This document shows positions 16,403-24,320 of a stretch of 33,846 nucleotides of DNA, in pieces. How positions within the stretch are numbered: position 1 is the first letter of the stretch; each line of letters begins with the position of its first letter. The notes beneath the pieces were generated by a model. It was not told the origin of the DNA. It ran no database searches and was given only the letters and a program-made list of their open reading frames with translations. Location: contig CADCVI010000109.1 in the NCBI GenBank assembly GCA_902806105.1, positions 1-33,846 on the forward strand, written 5' to 3'. A program made the position numbers and the translations under genes. The DNA comes from an uncultured Rubrobacteraceae bacterium (GTDB lineage Bacteria > Actinomycetota > Rubrobacteria > Rubrobacterales > Rubrobacteraceae).

Positions 16403-17394
16403 AGGCGGCAAAGAAGATAGCCGTCTTCCGCGGTCTCTTCCTCGGTGACCTCGTGGCGGCCACCCCGGCGCTCCGGGCGCTCCGGCGTGGTTATCCGGAG
16501 GCGGAGATCTCGCTCTTGGGGCTGCCCTGGTCCCAGGCCCTCGCCCCGCACCTCGCGCCGGACGTGGACCGCGTGGTCCCCTACCCCGGCGCCCCCGGCC
16601 TCGACGGCGGCGCCGACGAGGCCGCCCTGAAGCTCTTCATCCAAAAGATGCGCGCAGAAGGTTTCGACCTCGCCGTGAACCTGCACGGTCGAGGCCCGCA
16701 ATCCACGCGCCTCGCCACCGCCTTCTCCGCCTGCCGCACCGCCGGTTTCTCGGGCGTCGGGGACGACTATGCCCGGTTGGACGTCTCCGTCCCCTGGGAC
16801 GCGGAGACACACGAGACGCGCAAGCTTCTCCGCCTCGCCGAGGCGGCGGGCGGCGTGCCCGACGGCGAAGGTCCCCGGCTGCGCGTCCGGGACGAGGATC
16901 GCCAAAGCGCCGTGGCACTCCTCCGGGGAGGGGATAGTGGGCCGCTTGCCCTGCTGCATCCCGGCGCCTCGGCGGAGGAGAAGCGCTGGCCCGCCGGGGG
17001 CTTCGGTACGGTCGCGCGGGGCCTGCTGCGCCAGGGGTACGCCGTGGCCGTGACGGGCTCGGACAGGGAGAGCGGGCTCTCCAAGAATGTGTGCGAACTC
17101 GCCCCGGGGGCTCTTGACCTCTCCGGAAGGACGGACCTCTCGACGCTCATCGGCCTGGTGTCGAGCGCGGGCCTGCTGGTCTCGAACGACACCGGCCCCG
17201 CGCACCTCGCCTATGCCCTCGGGACCCCGAGCGTCACGGTCTTCGGGCCCTCGACGGACGCGGGGCGCTGGGGGCCCATGGAGAAAGACCATCACGCCGT
17301 GCTCCACGGGGACCCCATCTCAGGCGTGCATCCCGAGGATGTGCTCGGGACCGCGATGCGGATGGCGAGCGGCCGGGAGCGGGTGGGGGCATGA
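16396..17394 (+). CDS. Glycosyltransferase family 9 (second heptosyltransferase-like)
   Basis: 332 residues, GT9 family. The N-domain has IAVFRGLFLGDLVAATPALRAL; the C-domain has LLHPGASAEEKRWP, SNDTGPAHLAYALGTPSVTVFGPS and RWGP. It lacks the four-cysteine segment of its upstream paralogue. The start is ATG 16396, with GGAGGGG 5 nt upstream, inside the end of the preceding gene; its own stop overlaps the next start (ATGA). Two GT9 enzymes in a row resemble the paired WaaC/WaaF arrangement and suggest that two heptose-type sugars are added in sequence; this is inference. Confidence 0.9.
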   Translation: MVEAAKKIAVFRGLFLGDLVAATPALRALRRGYPEAEISLLGLPWSQALAPHLAPDVDRVVPYPGAPGLDGGADEAALKLFIQKMRAEGFDLAVNLHGRGPQSTRLATAFSACRTAGFSGVGDDYARLDVSVPWDAETHETRKLLRLAEAAGGVPDGEGPRLRVRDEDRQSAVALLRGGDSGPLALLHPGASAEEKRWPAGGFGTVARGLLRQGYAVAVTGSDRESGLSKNVCELAPGALDLSGRTDLSTLIGLVSSAGLLVSNDTGPAHLAYALGTPSVTVFGPSTDAGRWGPMEKDHHAVLHGDPISGVHPEDVLGTAMRMASGRERVGA

Positions 17395-18365
17395 ACGTGC
17401 TCGTCTGGCAGATACACGGCTCCTACCTCAACACGCTCGTCAGGAGCTTCGCGGGGGGTCCGCACCGTTTCTACCTGCCCACGAAGCCCGACAAGCCCGA
17501 GGGGTACGGCGGGCGCGGCCCGACCTTCCCGTGGTCCGACGAGACCGTGAACGTACCCGCCGAAGATGTTCGGGACCTCGACCTCGACCTCGTCATCTAC
17601 CAGAGCGAGAAGAACCTGCGGGAGGACGCGCGCGAGATCCTCACCGAAGGGCAGCGGGCGTTGCCGGCGATATTTCTGGAGCACAACACGCCGCAGGGCA
17701 GGATCAACGACATGGTCCACCCCGTCGACGACCCCGGCATCCTCCTGGTCCATGTCACCCACTTCAATGACCTGTTCTGGGACGCGCGGCGCACCCCGAC
17801 GCGCGTGATCGACCACGCCGTCGTCCCGACGGGTGGCGGCTACACGGGCGGGGTGGAGAGGGGCGTCTCCCTCGTCAACGACCTGCCGCGCAGGGAGCGC
17901 GTGGTCGGCGGCGACGTCTTCCTGAGGGCCAGGGAGGAGGTGCCGCTGGACCTCTTCGGCTTCAACAGCCGGGAGGTTGGCGGTCTCGGGGACCTGCCCC
18001 AGGCCGAGGTTCACGAGAAGATGAAGCCCTACCGCTTCTACTTCAACCCCATCCGCTACACGAGCCTCCCGCTCTCCGTCCTCGAAGCGATGGAGCTGGG
18101 CCTCCCCGTCGTCGCCCTCGCCACCACCGAGCTCGTCTCGGTCATAAAGGACGGCGAGAACGGCGTCATCGCCACCGACGTCGGATACCTCATCGAGCGC
18201 ATGCGCGGCCTCCTCGGCGACCCCGGAGAGGCGCGGCGCCTCGGTGAAGCCGGGCGCCGCACGATACGGGATCGGTTCGGCCTCGAGCGCTTCGCGATGG
18301 ACTGGGAGGCCGCCTTCGAGGAGGCCGCTGCTCTGAGAAAGGAAGTACCGTGCGCCTCGCTATGA
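17391..18365 (+). CDS. GT-B glycosyltransferase (GT4-like)
   Basis: 324 residues. The N-terminal half is divergent (MNVLVWQIHGSYLN at the start, LEHNTPQGRINDMVHPVDD in the middle). The C-half is a GT1/GT4-type glycosyltransferase domain: a PLSVLEAMELGLPVVAL segment with the EX7E-type acidic pair, KDGENGVIA, and a terminal RRTIRDRFGLERFAMDWEA helix. Cytoplasmic, no membrane span. The donor sugar is unknown; position in the heptose operon suggests the same glycan. The start is ATG 17391, overlapping the previous stop by 4 nt. It ends 16 nt inside the next gene. Confidence 0.8.
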   Translation: MNVLVWQIHGSYLNTLVRSFAGGPHRFYLPTKPDKPEGYGGRGPTFPWSDETVNVPAEDVRDLDLDLVIYQSEKNLREDAREILTEGQRALPAIFLEHNTPQGRINDMVHPVDDPGILLVHVTHFNDLFWDARRTPTRVIDHAVVPTGGGYTGGVERGVSLVNDLPRRERVVGGDVFLRAREEVPLDLFGFNSREVGGLGDLPQAEVHEKMKPYRFYFNPIRYTSLPLSVLEAMELGLPVVALATTELVSVIKDGENGVIATDVGYLIERMRGLLGDPGEARRLGEAGRRTIRDRFGLERFAMDWEAAFEEAAALRKEVPCASL

Positions 18366-19588
18366 TCAGCGAACACGCGAGCCCTCTAGCTACTCTGGGC
18401 GGCGAGGACTCGGGCGGCCAGAACGTCTACGTCGCCGAGCTCGCCAGGCGGCTCGGCGCGATGGGCCACGAGGTGGACGTCTTCACCCGCCGCGACGACG
18501 AGGGCCTCCCGGAGGCCGTCGCGTTCTCGAAGGGGGTGAGGGTCGTAAACGTTGCGGCCGGACCCGCGCGGGCGGTACCGAAGGACGACATTCTCCGGTT
18601 CATGCCCGCTTTTCGCGATGCCTTCTACCGGTTCGCGGGGGAGGGAGCCGACCCCTACGACCTGGTGCACGCGAACTTCTGGATGAGCGGGTGGGTCGCT
18701 TGCGAGGCCAAGCGGGACCTCGGGCTCCCTTTCGCGCAGACCTTCCACGCCCTGGGCGAGGTCAAGAAGCGCGAGCAGGGCGACGCGGATACCTCGCCCC
18801 CCGAGAGGAAGGCCGCGGAGATGCGGATAGTGGAGGAGGCGGACCGCATCCTCGCGACCTGCCCGGCGGAGGTCGAGGAGCTGACGACGCTTTACGGGGC
18901 GGACCACGCGAGGCTCTCGCTCGTCCCGTGCGGCGTGGACGGCGAGACCTTCCGTCCCCTGGACCGGCGCGGGGCGCGGGAAGAACTCGGCCTCCCCGAC
19001 GTCCCGACCGTCGTATACGTCGGACGCCTCGTCCCGAGGAAGGGGGTGGACACCCTGATCCGGGCCTTCGCCCTCCTGCCCGCGCCCCTTAGCGCGAGGC
19101 TCGTGGTCGTGGGGGGCGAGCCGGGTCCCGGCCCCTCGCCCGAGACCGTCCGGCTGTCGGCGCTCGCCGAAGCTCTGGAAGTCTCGGAGAGGGTTACGTT
19201 CGTCGGGAGCCGCCCGCAGGGGGAGCTCGGACGCTACTACGCGGCGGCGGACGTCGCGGTCTCCGTGCCCCACTACGAGCCCTTCGGGATGACCCCGCTC
19301 GAGGCGATGGCCTGCGCCACGCCGGTCGTCGGCTCCCGGGTCGGCGGCATAAAATGGAGCGTCGCCGAGGGCGAGACGGGGCTCCTCGTCCCGCCGAGGC
19401 AGCCGGAGGCGCTGGCGGAGAGCCTGACGCGCCTCCTCTCGGACGTTCCCCTGAGGGAGGGCATGGGGCGGGCCGCGCGGCGGAGGGTCGAGGAACTCTT
19501 CACCTGGGAACGCGTCGCCATCGGGGCCGAGTCGGCCTTCTTGGAAGCTATCGACGTGCCCTCGGGGGCCACGAAGACGGTTCGTTAA
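18350..19588 (+). CDS. GT4-family glycosyltransferase
   Basis: 412 residues, GT4 family. The opening GGEDSGGQNVYVAELARRLGA is the donor-loop motif shared with MshA and sucrose-phosphate synthase types. The C-domain has VVYVGRLVPRKGVDTLI, VPHYEPFGMTPLEAMAC with the EX7E motif, and TPVVGSRVGG. MshA itself is possible by sequence, but the operon context argues for the local glycan instead, so I give no symbol. The start is GTG 18350, with AAGGAAG 4 nt upstream, 16 nt inside the preceding gene; ATG 18362 is an alternative. It ends the tightly overlapping part of the operon. Confidence 0.88.
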   Translation: MRLAMISEHASPLATLGGEDSGGQNVYVAELARRLGAMGHEVDVFTRRDDEGLPEAVAFSKGVRVVNVAAGPARAVPKDDILRFMPAFRDAFYRFAGEGADPYDLVHANFWMSGWVACEAKRDLGLPFAQTFHALGEVKKREQGDADTSPPERKAAEMRIVEEADRILATCPAEVEELTTLYGADHARLSLVPCGVDGETFRPLDRRGAREELGLPDVPTVVYVGRLVPRKGVDTLIRAFALLPAPLSARLVVVGGEPGPGPSPETVRLSALAEALEVSERVTFVGSRPQGELGRYYAAADVAVSVPHYEPFGMTPLEAMACATPVVGSRVGGIKWSVAEGETGLLVPPRQPEALAESLTRLLSDVPLREGMGRAARRRVEELFTWERVAIGAESAFLEAIDVPSGATKTVR

Positions 19589-19627
19589 AGCCCATTCGAA
19601 AGACCAGAACGAGCGGAAGGATCACGA

Positions 19628-20356
19628 ATGCAGCAAGGAGCAACAGGCGGCAACTTCGCGGGAAGGGTGGTCCTCGTCACGGGGGCGGGGAGCGGGCTGG
19701 GTGCGGTGACGGCCCGCCTGCTCGCCGAGGGCGGCGCTCGGGTGGTGCTGGCCGACATGAACAAGGAGGCCGCGGGCGAGGTGGCCGAGTCCTGCGGGGG
19801 CCGGGCGCTGTACATGGACCTGACGGACGAGCGTTCCATCTCGGGAGGGGTGGAGGACGTGCTCGAGAACGAGGGGCAGGTCGACATCCTCGTAAACTCC
19901 GCGGGGCTCGACTTCATCAGGAGCGCGCCGGAGCTGACGCTCGGGGAGTGGGACAACGTAGTCAACGTGAACCTGAGGGCGCCGTGGCTTCTCGCGAAGC
20001 TCCTGATGCCCGGGATGATGGAGCGGGGGTACGGCCAGATCCTGAACGTAGCCTCGACCGCCGCCAAGAAGGGCTGGGAGAACGCGGCCGCCTACGCCTC
20101 CTCAAAGCACGGCCTGCTCGGCCTCACCCAGGTCCTCCACTCCGAGGGGCGCCGGAGCGGCGTCCGGGCGATGGCCGTCGTGCCGGGCGGGATGCGCACC
20201 AACTTCTTCGCCGCCCTCGACCCGCCGCCCCCGCCGGAGAACCTGCAGCCCCCCGAGACCGTCGCCAAGAGCATCCTGTTCATGCTCTCCCAGCCCCTCG
20301 ACTCCGTGATCCACGAGCTCGTAGTCACCCCCATGACGGAGACCTCGTACCCGTAA
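19628..20356 (+). CDS. Short-chain dehydrogenase/reductase (SDR)
   Basis: 242 residues, classical SDR. TGAGSGLG at 18-25, NSAG at 90-93, Ser 143, and YASSK with Y156 and K160. It is too short and lacks the motifs of the extended-SDR epimerase HldD, so it should not be taken as the heptose epimerase. It is a paralogue of the SDR at 7436-8200, sharing the KKGW-NA-AY stretch. The start is ATG 19628 with AAGGA 6 nt upstream. It follows the glycosyltransferases by 39 nt on the same strand and precedes an aldehyde dehydrogenase, so it may oxidise an alcohol to the aldehyde used by that enzyme; this is inference. Confidence 0.9.
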   Translation: MQQGATGGNFAGRVVLVTGAGSGLGAVTARLLAEGGARVVLADMNKEAAGEVAESCGGRALYMDLTDERSISGGVEDVLENEGQVDILVNSAGLDFIRSAPELTLGEWDNVVNVNLRAPWLLAKLLMPGMMERGYGQILNVASTAAKKGWENAAAYASSKHGLLGLTQVLHSEGRRSGVRAMAVVPGGMRTNFFAALDPPPPPENLQPPETVAKSILFMLSQPLDSVIHELVVTPMTETSYP

Positions 20357-20447
20357 GGTCTCGTTGCTTGGCCATCGGCCTGCCCGTAGCTTGCCGGGGC
20401 TTCCGGCACGGTGTTGAGCGAGATCTACAAGGAGGAACCGTAGACGC

Positions 20448-21890
20448 ATGCAGATAAAAGAAACCACCTCGCACCTTATCGGGGGCGAGAAGGTCCCCTC
20501 GACGGGCGACGAGGGGATAGCGGTAACGAACCCGTCGAACGGAGACGGGATCGGCTTTATCCCCGCCGGTACGAAGGAAGACGCGGACGCAGCGGTCGCC
20601 GCCGCGCGCGGGGCGCTGCCCCGGTGGTCGCGCATGCCCGCCGCCGAGAGGGCCGGGCTCGTAAAAGAAGCGGCGCGCAAGATGCGCGGTTACGCGAAGG
20701 AGATCTCGGAGATTGTCACCCTGGAGATGGGCAAGACGGTGGACGACGCCCTCGGCGGGGTCGAGGCCGGGATAGGGACGCTGGAGCAGTACGCCGAGCT
20801 CGGACCGCTGCACAGGGGCAAGAGCCTCAACGGCAACTTCGATGCGTCGGACATGATGGTGCACGAACCACACGGGGTCGCGGCGGTCGTCGTCCCCTGG
20901 AACGACCCCGTGGCTATAGCGTGTGGATATATAGGAGCGGCGCTCGTGACCGGTAACACCGTCGTCTACAAGCCCTCCGAGAAGACGCCGCTCTCGGCCG
21001 TCTGGGTAGCCACGATGTTCGACGACCTGCCCCCGGGCGTCCTGAACCTACTCCTGGGCGACGGCCGGGCCGGGCGTCCGCTCGTCGCCCACGAGGACGT
21101 CGACCTCGTGCTCTTCACGGGCTCGGTGCCGGTGGGGCGCGAGATCCTCTCCGTCGCCGGAGGAGCGCTCAAGAAGGCCGTGGTCGAGCTCGGCGGCAAG
21201 GACCCCATGATCGTGGACCGCGGGGTGGATCCCGCGTGGGCGGCGGGTGAGGCCGCCACCGGATGCTTCGCAAACGCCGGTCAGATCTGCACCTCGATAG
21301 AGCGGATCTACGTCCACGAGGAGATAGCCGACGAGTTCCTGAAGGAGCTCACCGGGCGAGCAGAAGCCCTCAAGGTCGGCGACGGCTTCGACCCCGATTC
21401 CGAGATGGGCCCGATCGTGGACGAGGGCCAGCGCAGCCTCATCCACCGCCACGTCACGGAGGCGGTCGAGGCCGGGGCCGAGCTCCTCTGCGGGGGCAGG
21501 GTCCCCGAGGGTCCGGGCTCCTTCTACCCGCCGACCGTCCTCGCGGGCGTGCGCTCGGGGATGGCGGTGGTAGACGAGGAGACCTTCGGGCCAATCGCAG
21601 CCGTCGAGGTCGTCCGCTCCTTCGACGAGGCCCTTGAGAAGGCAAACGAGACGGTCTACGGCCTCGCTGCGGCGGTGCTCACCCCGGACGGCGCGAACGC
21701 CCAGAGGGCCTGGCGGGAGCTCAGGGCGGGGACCGTCAAGATCAACTCGGTCTTCGGCGGCGCCCCCGGGGGCGCCGCGACCCCGAAGAAGGCCAGCGGC
21801 CTCGGCTTCGGCTACGGCCCCGAACTCCTGGACGAGGTCACGACCACGAAGGTCGTGCACCACACCGCCCCGCCGCAGGGAAACCTGTAA
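20448..21890 (+). CDS. NAD(P)-dependent aldehyde dehydrogenase
   Basis: 480 residues, full-length ALDH superfamily member. It oxidises an aldehyde to the acid using NAD(P)+. Catalytic residues are visible: N152 (VPWND), K175 (YKPSEKTP), E247 (VELGGKDP) and the nucleophile C281 (NAGQICTS). The pattern is near succinate-semialdehyde/lactaldehyde-type enzymes, but the substrate cannot be fixed. The start is ATG 20448 with AAGGAGGA 11 nt upstream. It lies 91 nt after the SDR and is followed by two hairpins, so it probably ends the transcription unit. Confidence 0.93.
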   Translation: MQIKETTSHLIGGEKVPSTGDEGIAVTNPSNGDGIGFIPAGTKEDADAAVAAARGALPRWSRMPAAERAGLVKEAARKMRGYAKEISEIVTLEMGKTVDDALGGVEAGIGTLEQYAELGPLHRGKSLNGNFDASDMMVHEPHGVAAVVVPWNDPVAIACGYIGAALVTGNTVVYKPSEKTPLSAVWVATMFDDLPPGVLNLLLGDGRAGRPLVAHEDVDLVLFTGSVPVGREILSVAGGALKKAVVELGGKDPMIVDRGVDPAWAAGEAATGCFANAGQICTSIERIYVHEEIADEFLKELTGRAEALKVGDGFDPDSEMGPIVDEGQRSLIHRHVTEAVEAGAELLCGGRVPEGPGSFYPPTVLAGVRSGMAVVDEETFGPIAAVEVVRSFDEALEKANETVYGLAAAVLTPDGANAQRAWRELRAGTVKINSVFGGAPGGAATPKKASGLGFGYGPELLDEVTTTKVVHHTAPPQGNL

Positions 21891-21909
21891 GGAAAACGCT
21901 GATCCCGAT

Positions 21910-21939
21910 CCGGCGAGCGCTCGCGTCGCGTCTCGCCGG
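21910..21939. repeat. Hairpin downstream of aldehyde dehydrogenase
   Basis: A perfect 8-bp stem, CCGGCGAG (21910-21917) with CTCGCCGG (21932-21939), lies 20 nt after the ALDH stop. It has no T-run and may help the following terminator or protect the mRNA 3' end. Confidence 0.5.
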
Positions 21940-21947
21940 GCAGAAGA

Positions 21948-21980
21948 GGAGGGGCCGGTGCAAACTCCGGTCCCTCCTTC
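21948..21980. terminator. Probable bidirectional terminator
   Basis: An 11-bp stem with one G-U pair (21948-21958 with 21967-21977) and an 8-nt loop, followed by TTC on plus and TCTTCT on minus. It lies between the ALDH gene and the convergent DUF2795-like relic whose stop is at 21979, so it may once have served both. Confidence 0.6.
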
Positions 21981-22217
21981 ACCGTGTCGAGCTACGGACA
22001 GTCGCTGATCGTGTGCGGGCGATATTCGGACCGTCGGGTTGGCGGTCGGGGACCGGCGAAGGGCCAAGAGGACGTTGCCGTTCGCACCCTGTCCTTCGGC
22101 GTGCCGCGCGGTCTCATCCGTGCTCGCCGGGTAGTTCGCGCCTCCCAGGAACGTCCGTATGCGGTTGATCCAGGCTAGCTGGACGGGGGCTCTTTTCGAT
22201 GCTTTTATGCGGTTCAT
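21979..22217 (-). pseudogene. Frameshifted relic of a DUF2795-like small protein gene
   Basis: Read on the minus strand from about 22169, one frame gives INRIRTFLGGANYPAS, then ARHAEGQGANGNVLLALRR. This matches the DUF2795 pattern (R-FL-G-DYPAS----L-HA---GA---VL-AL). After the RR codons (about 22053) the match breaks. Restoring one C there continues it in another frame as PDRQPDGPN and then TRSATVRSSTR, ending at a TGA (21981-21979), again as expected for the family's LPDR-Y-(S/G)P ending. No proper start remains: the frame runs up to an ATG at 22217 through unrelated codons. The family is a short, often multicopy protein of unknown role. I infer a decayed gene; a sequencing error at the frameshift is the alternative. 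Confidence 0.6.
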
Positions 22218-22274
22218 GAGCGTGTTTATGAACGAGGCGTGGGCCTAGATCAGGGTTGCCCGTGACAATGTTGG

Positions 22275-22311
22275 CGGGAACACGGGGCTTTCCCGTAGAA
22301 TGCGGTTCCCG
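22275..22311. promoter_or_regulatory. Nested palindromes over a candidate -10 upstream of the amino-acid permease
   Basis: An outer 7-bp inverted repeat CGGGAAC/GTTCCCG (22275-22281 and 22305-22311) encloses an inner 5-bp repeat ACGGG/CCCGT (22282-22286 and 22292-22296). The -10-like TAGAAT (22296-22301) lies inside the outer repeat. This could be an operator controlling the permease-usp unit. No clear -35 is visible. Confidence 0.4.
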
Positions 22312-22392
22312 AGGGGACGCGGTGGGAAGCAAGCCGGTAGTCAGGGGGGCGATCGTGGCGGTCATGCAAGAGGGTCGAGCTAGGAGAGCCAC

Positions 22393-23874
22393 ATGAGCAT
22401 AATGCGAACCAAGTCCGTCGAGCAGTCCATAAGAGATACGGACGAACCGGAATTCAAGCTCAAAAAAGCCCTTGGGCCGCTTGATCTCACCGTCTTCGGG
22501 ATCGGGGTGATTATCGGGACGGGGATCTTCGTGCTCACCGGGGTGGCGGCGGCGACCAACGCGGGCCCCGCCCTCTCGCTCTCCTTCGTCATCTCGGGCA
22601 TAGCCTGTGCGCTGGCGGCGCTGTGTTACGCGGAGTTCGCCAGCGCCGTCCCGGTCGCCGGGAGCGCGTATACGTTCTCCTATGCCTCCATTGGCGAGTT
22701 CGTGGCCTGGATTATCGGGTGGGACTTGATCCTGGAGTTCACCGTGGGGGCCGCGGCGGTCTCCGTCGGGTGGTCCGGCTACCTCGTCCAGATCCTCTCC
22801 AGCATCGGCCTGGCTATCCCGACATCCATCACCAGCGTCGAGGAGGGGGTGATCAACGTACCGGCGGCGATCATCGTGCTGCTGCTCACGGCGCTCCTGG
22901 TCTTCGGGATACGCCTCAGCTCGACGTTCAACCTCGTCGTCACCACGATCAAGCTCCTCGTCGTGGCGTTCTTCATCATCTTCGGCATCTTCTTTATAAC
23001 CACGGCGAACTGGTCGCCGTTCATCCCGGCCCCGGTCCCCGCGGAGGCGGGCACGGCCTCGTTCTACGACGCGCCGCTGCTCCAGACCATCTTCGGGATC
23101 GAGCAGCAGTCGTTCGGCGTCGGCGGCATCGTCTCGGCGGCGGCGATCGTGTTCTTCGCGTACATCGGCTTCGACACCGTGGCTACCGCCGCCGAGGAGA
23201 CGCGCAACCCCCAGCGTGACCTGCCCATAGGCATCCTCGGGTCGCTCGCCATCTGCACGATCCTGTACATCCTGGTCTCCCAGATCATGACCGGCATCGT
23301 CCCTTACACGGAGCTGAACGTCTCCGCCCCGATGGCGCTCGCGTTCTCCTACGCCGGGCAGGACTGGGCGGCGGGGCTTGTCTCGGCGGGCGCCATCTGC
23401 GGCCTGACGAGCGTCATCATGATCCTGATGCTCGGCCAGAGCCGGGTCGCCTTCGCGATGAGCCGGGACAACCTGCTCCCCCGCTACCTCGCCCGCTCGC
23501 ACCCGAGGTTCGGCACGCCCTACCGCATCACCATCCTGACCGGCATCGTCGTCGCGATCATCGCGGCCTTCACGCCCATCTCGGAGATCGCGGAGCTCGT
23601 GAACATCGGTACGCTCTTCGCCTTCGTCCTCGTCTCCATCGGGGTCATAATCCTCAGGCGCACCCGCCCGGAGCTCCCGCGTTCGTTCCGCACGCCGCTC
23701 GTGCCGATAGTCCCCATCCTCGCGATCATTCTGTGCATAGGCCTGATGCTGAGCCTGCCGGGCATAACCTGGGTGCGGTTCGCGATCTGGATGGTCCTCG
23801 GGGTCGTCTTCTACTTCCTGTACAGCTACCGCCACAGCCGCCTCGGCCGGAGCAACGCAGAGCGGGAGGGCTAG
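22393..23874 (+). CDS. APC-superfamily amino-acid permease
   Basis: 493 residues with about 12 membrane spans. The first span carries the APC substrate-binding motif GIGVIIGTGIFVLTG (36-50), and FAYIGFDTVATAAEETRNPQRDLP is typical of the cationic amino-acid transporter (CAT/YfnA-like) branch. It imports amino acids by proton symport or exchange; the substrate is not determined. The start is ATG 22393 with AGGAG 6 nt upstream. UspA begins 5 nt after its stop, so the two are almost certainly one transcript. Confidence 0.93.
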   Translation: MSIMRTKSVEQSIRDTDEPEFKLKKALGPLDLTVFGIGVIIGTGIFVLTGVAAATNAGPALSLSFVISGIACALAALCYAEFASAVPVAGSAYTFSYASIGEFVAWIIGWDLILEFTVGAAAVSVGWSGYLVQILSSIGLAIPTSITSVEEGVINVPAAIIVLLLTALLVFGIRLSSTFNLVVTTIKLLVVAFFIIFGIFFITTANWSPFIPAPVPAEAGTASFYDAPLLQTIFGIEQQSFGVGGIVSAAAIVFFAYIGFDTVATAAEETRNPQRDLPIGILGSLAICTILYILVSQIMTGIVPYTELNVSAPMALAFSYAGQDWAAGLVSAGAICGLTSVIMILMLGQSRVAFAMSRDNLLPRYLARSHPRFGTPYRITILTGIVVAIIAAFTPISEIAELVNIGTLFAFVLVSIGVIILRRTRPELPRSFRTPLVPIVPILAIILCIGLMLSLPGITWVRFAIWMVLGVVFYFLYSYRHSRLGRSNAEREG

Positions 23875-23879
23875 GGGAA

Positions 23880-24320
23880 ATGGCTATCTTCCCGACGAGA
23901 ATACTGCTCGCCACCGACGGCTCCCCGGACGCGACGGTGGCCGCTCGCTCCGCGATCGAGCTGGCCGCAGCAACGGGCTCCGAGCTGCACGTCGTCCACG
24001 TCGGCGAGTTCCTGCCGACGTACCTGGCCTTCACCGAGGAGGAGCCCGCGGAGCTCCGGCGTAGGGCCCGGGAGTTGCTCGACGCGCAGAAGGAGAGGAT
24101 CGAGGGCGAGCTCGGCGGGACGGTCGCCGAGGCCCACCTCCTCCTGGGACGCCCGGCAGAGGAGATCATCAACCTCTCCGAGAGGATCGACGCGGGTACT
24201 GTCGTCGTCGGCAGCCGGGGGCAGGGGAGCCTGAGGAGGGCCGTCCTCGGCAGCGTCTCGGAGAACGTGGTGCGCTACGCCCCGTGCCCGGTCTTCGTGG
24301 CGCGCGCGAAGGACGGCTAG
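23880..24320 (+). CDS. Universal stress protein (UspA family)
   Basis: 146 residues, a single Usp domain. It begins with ILLATDGSPDA (the ATP-binding Asp) and ends with the nucleotide motif GSRGQGSLRRAVLGSVSENV, so it belongs to the ATP-binding class. The start is ATG 23880 with GGGAGGG 9 nt upstream; the longer upstream frame overlaps the permease and is not needed. It is co-transcribed with the permease, a common pairing in which the Usp may regulate the transporter. Its TAG overlaps the stop codon of convergent nagA. Confidence 0.93.
   Translation: MAIFPTRILLATDGSPDATVAARSAIELAAATGSELHVVHVGEFLPTYLAFTEEEPAELRRRARELLDAQKERIEGELGGTVAEAHLLLGRPAEEIINLSERIDAGTVVVGSRGQGSLRRAVLGSVSENVVRYAPCPVFVARAKDG

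Noticed and set aside
14285..16411. 708-codon minus-strand open frame under the HldE and GT9 genes
   Set aside because: No family resemblance and low-complexity composition; a GC-rich shadow of well-supported genes.
18350..19588. Assignment as MshA (mycothiol synthesis)
   Set aside because: The GGQNVYV motif is shared by several GT4 types, and the gene is embedded in the heptose operon with no mycothiol gene nearby.
19628..20356. HldD heptose epimerase
   Set aside because: Length and motifs (TGAGSGLG, YASSK) are those of classical short SDRs, not the extended epimerase family.
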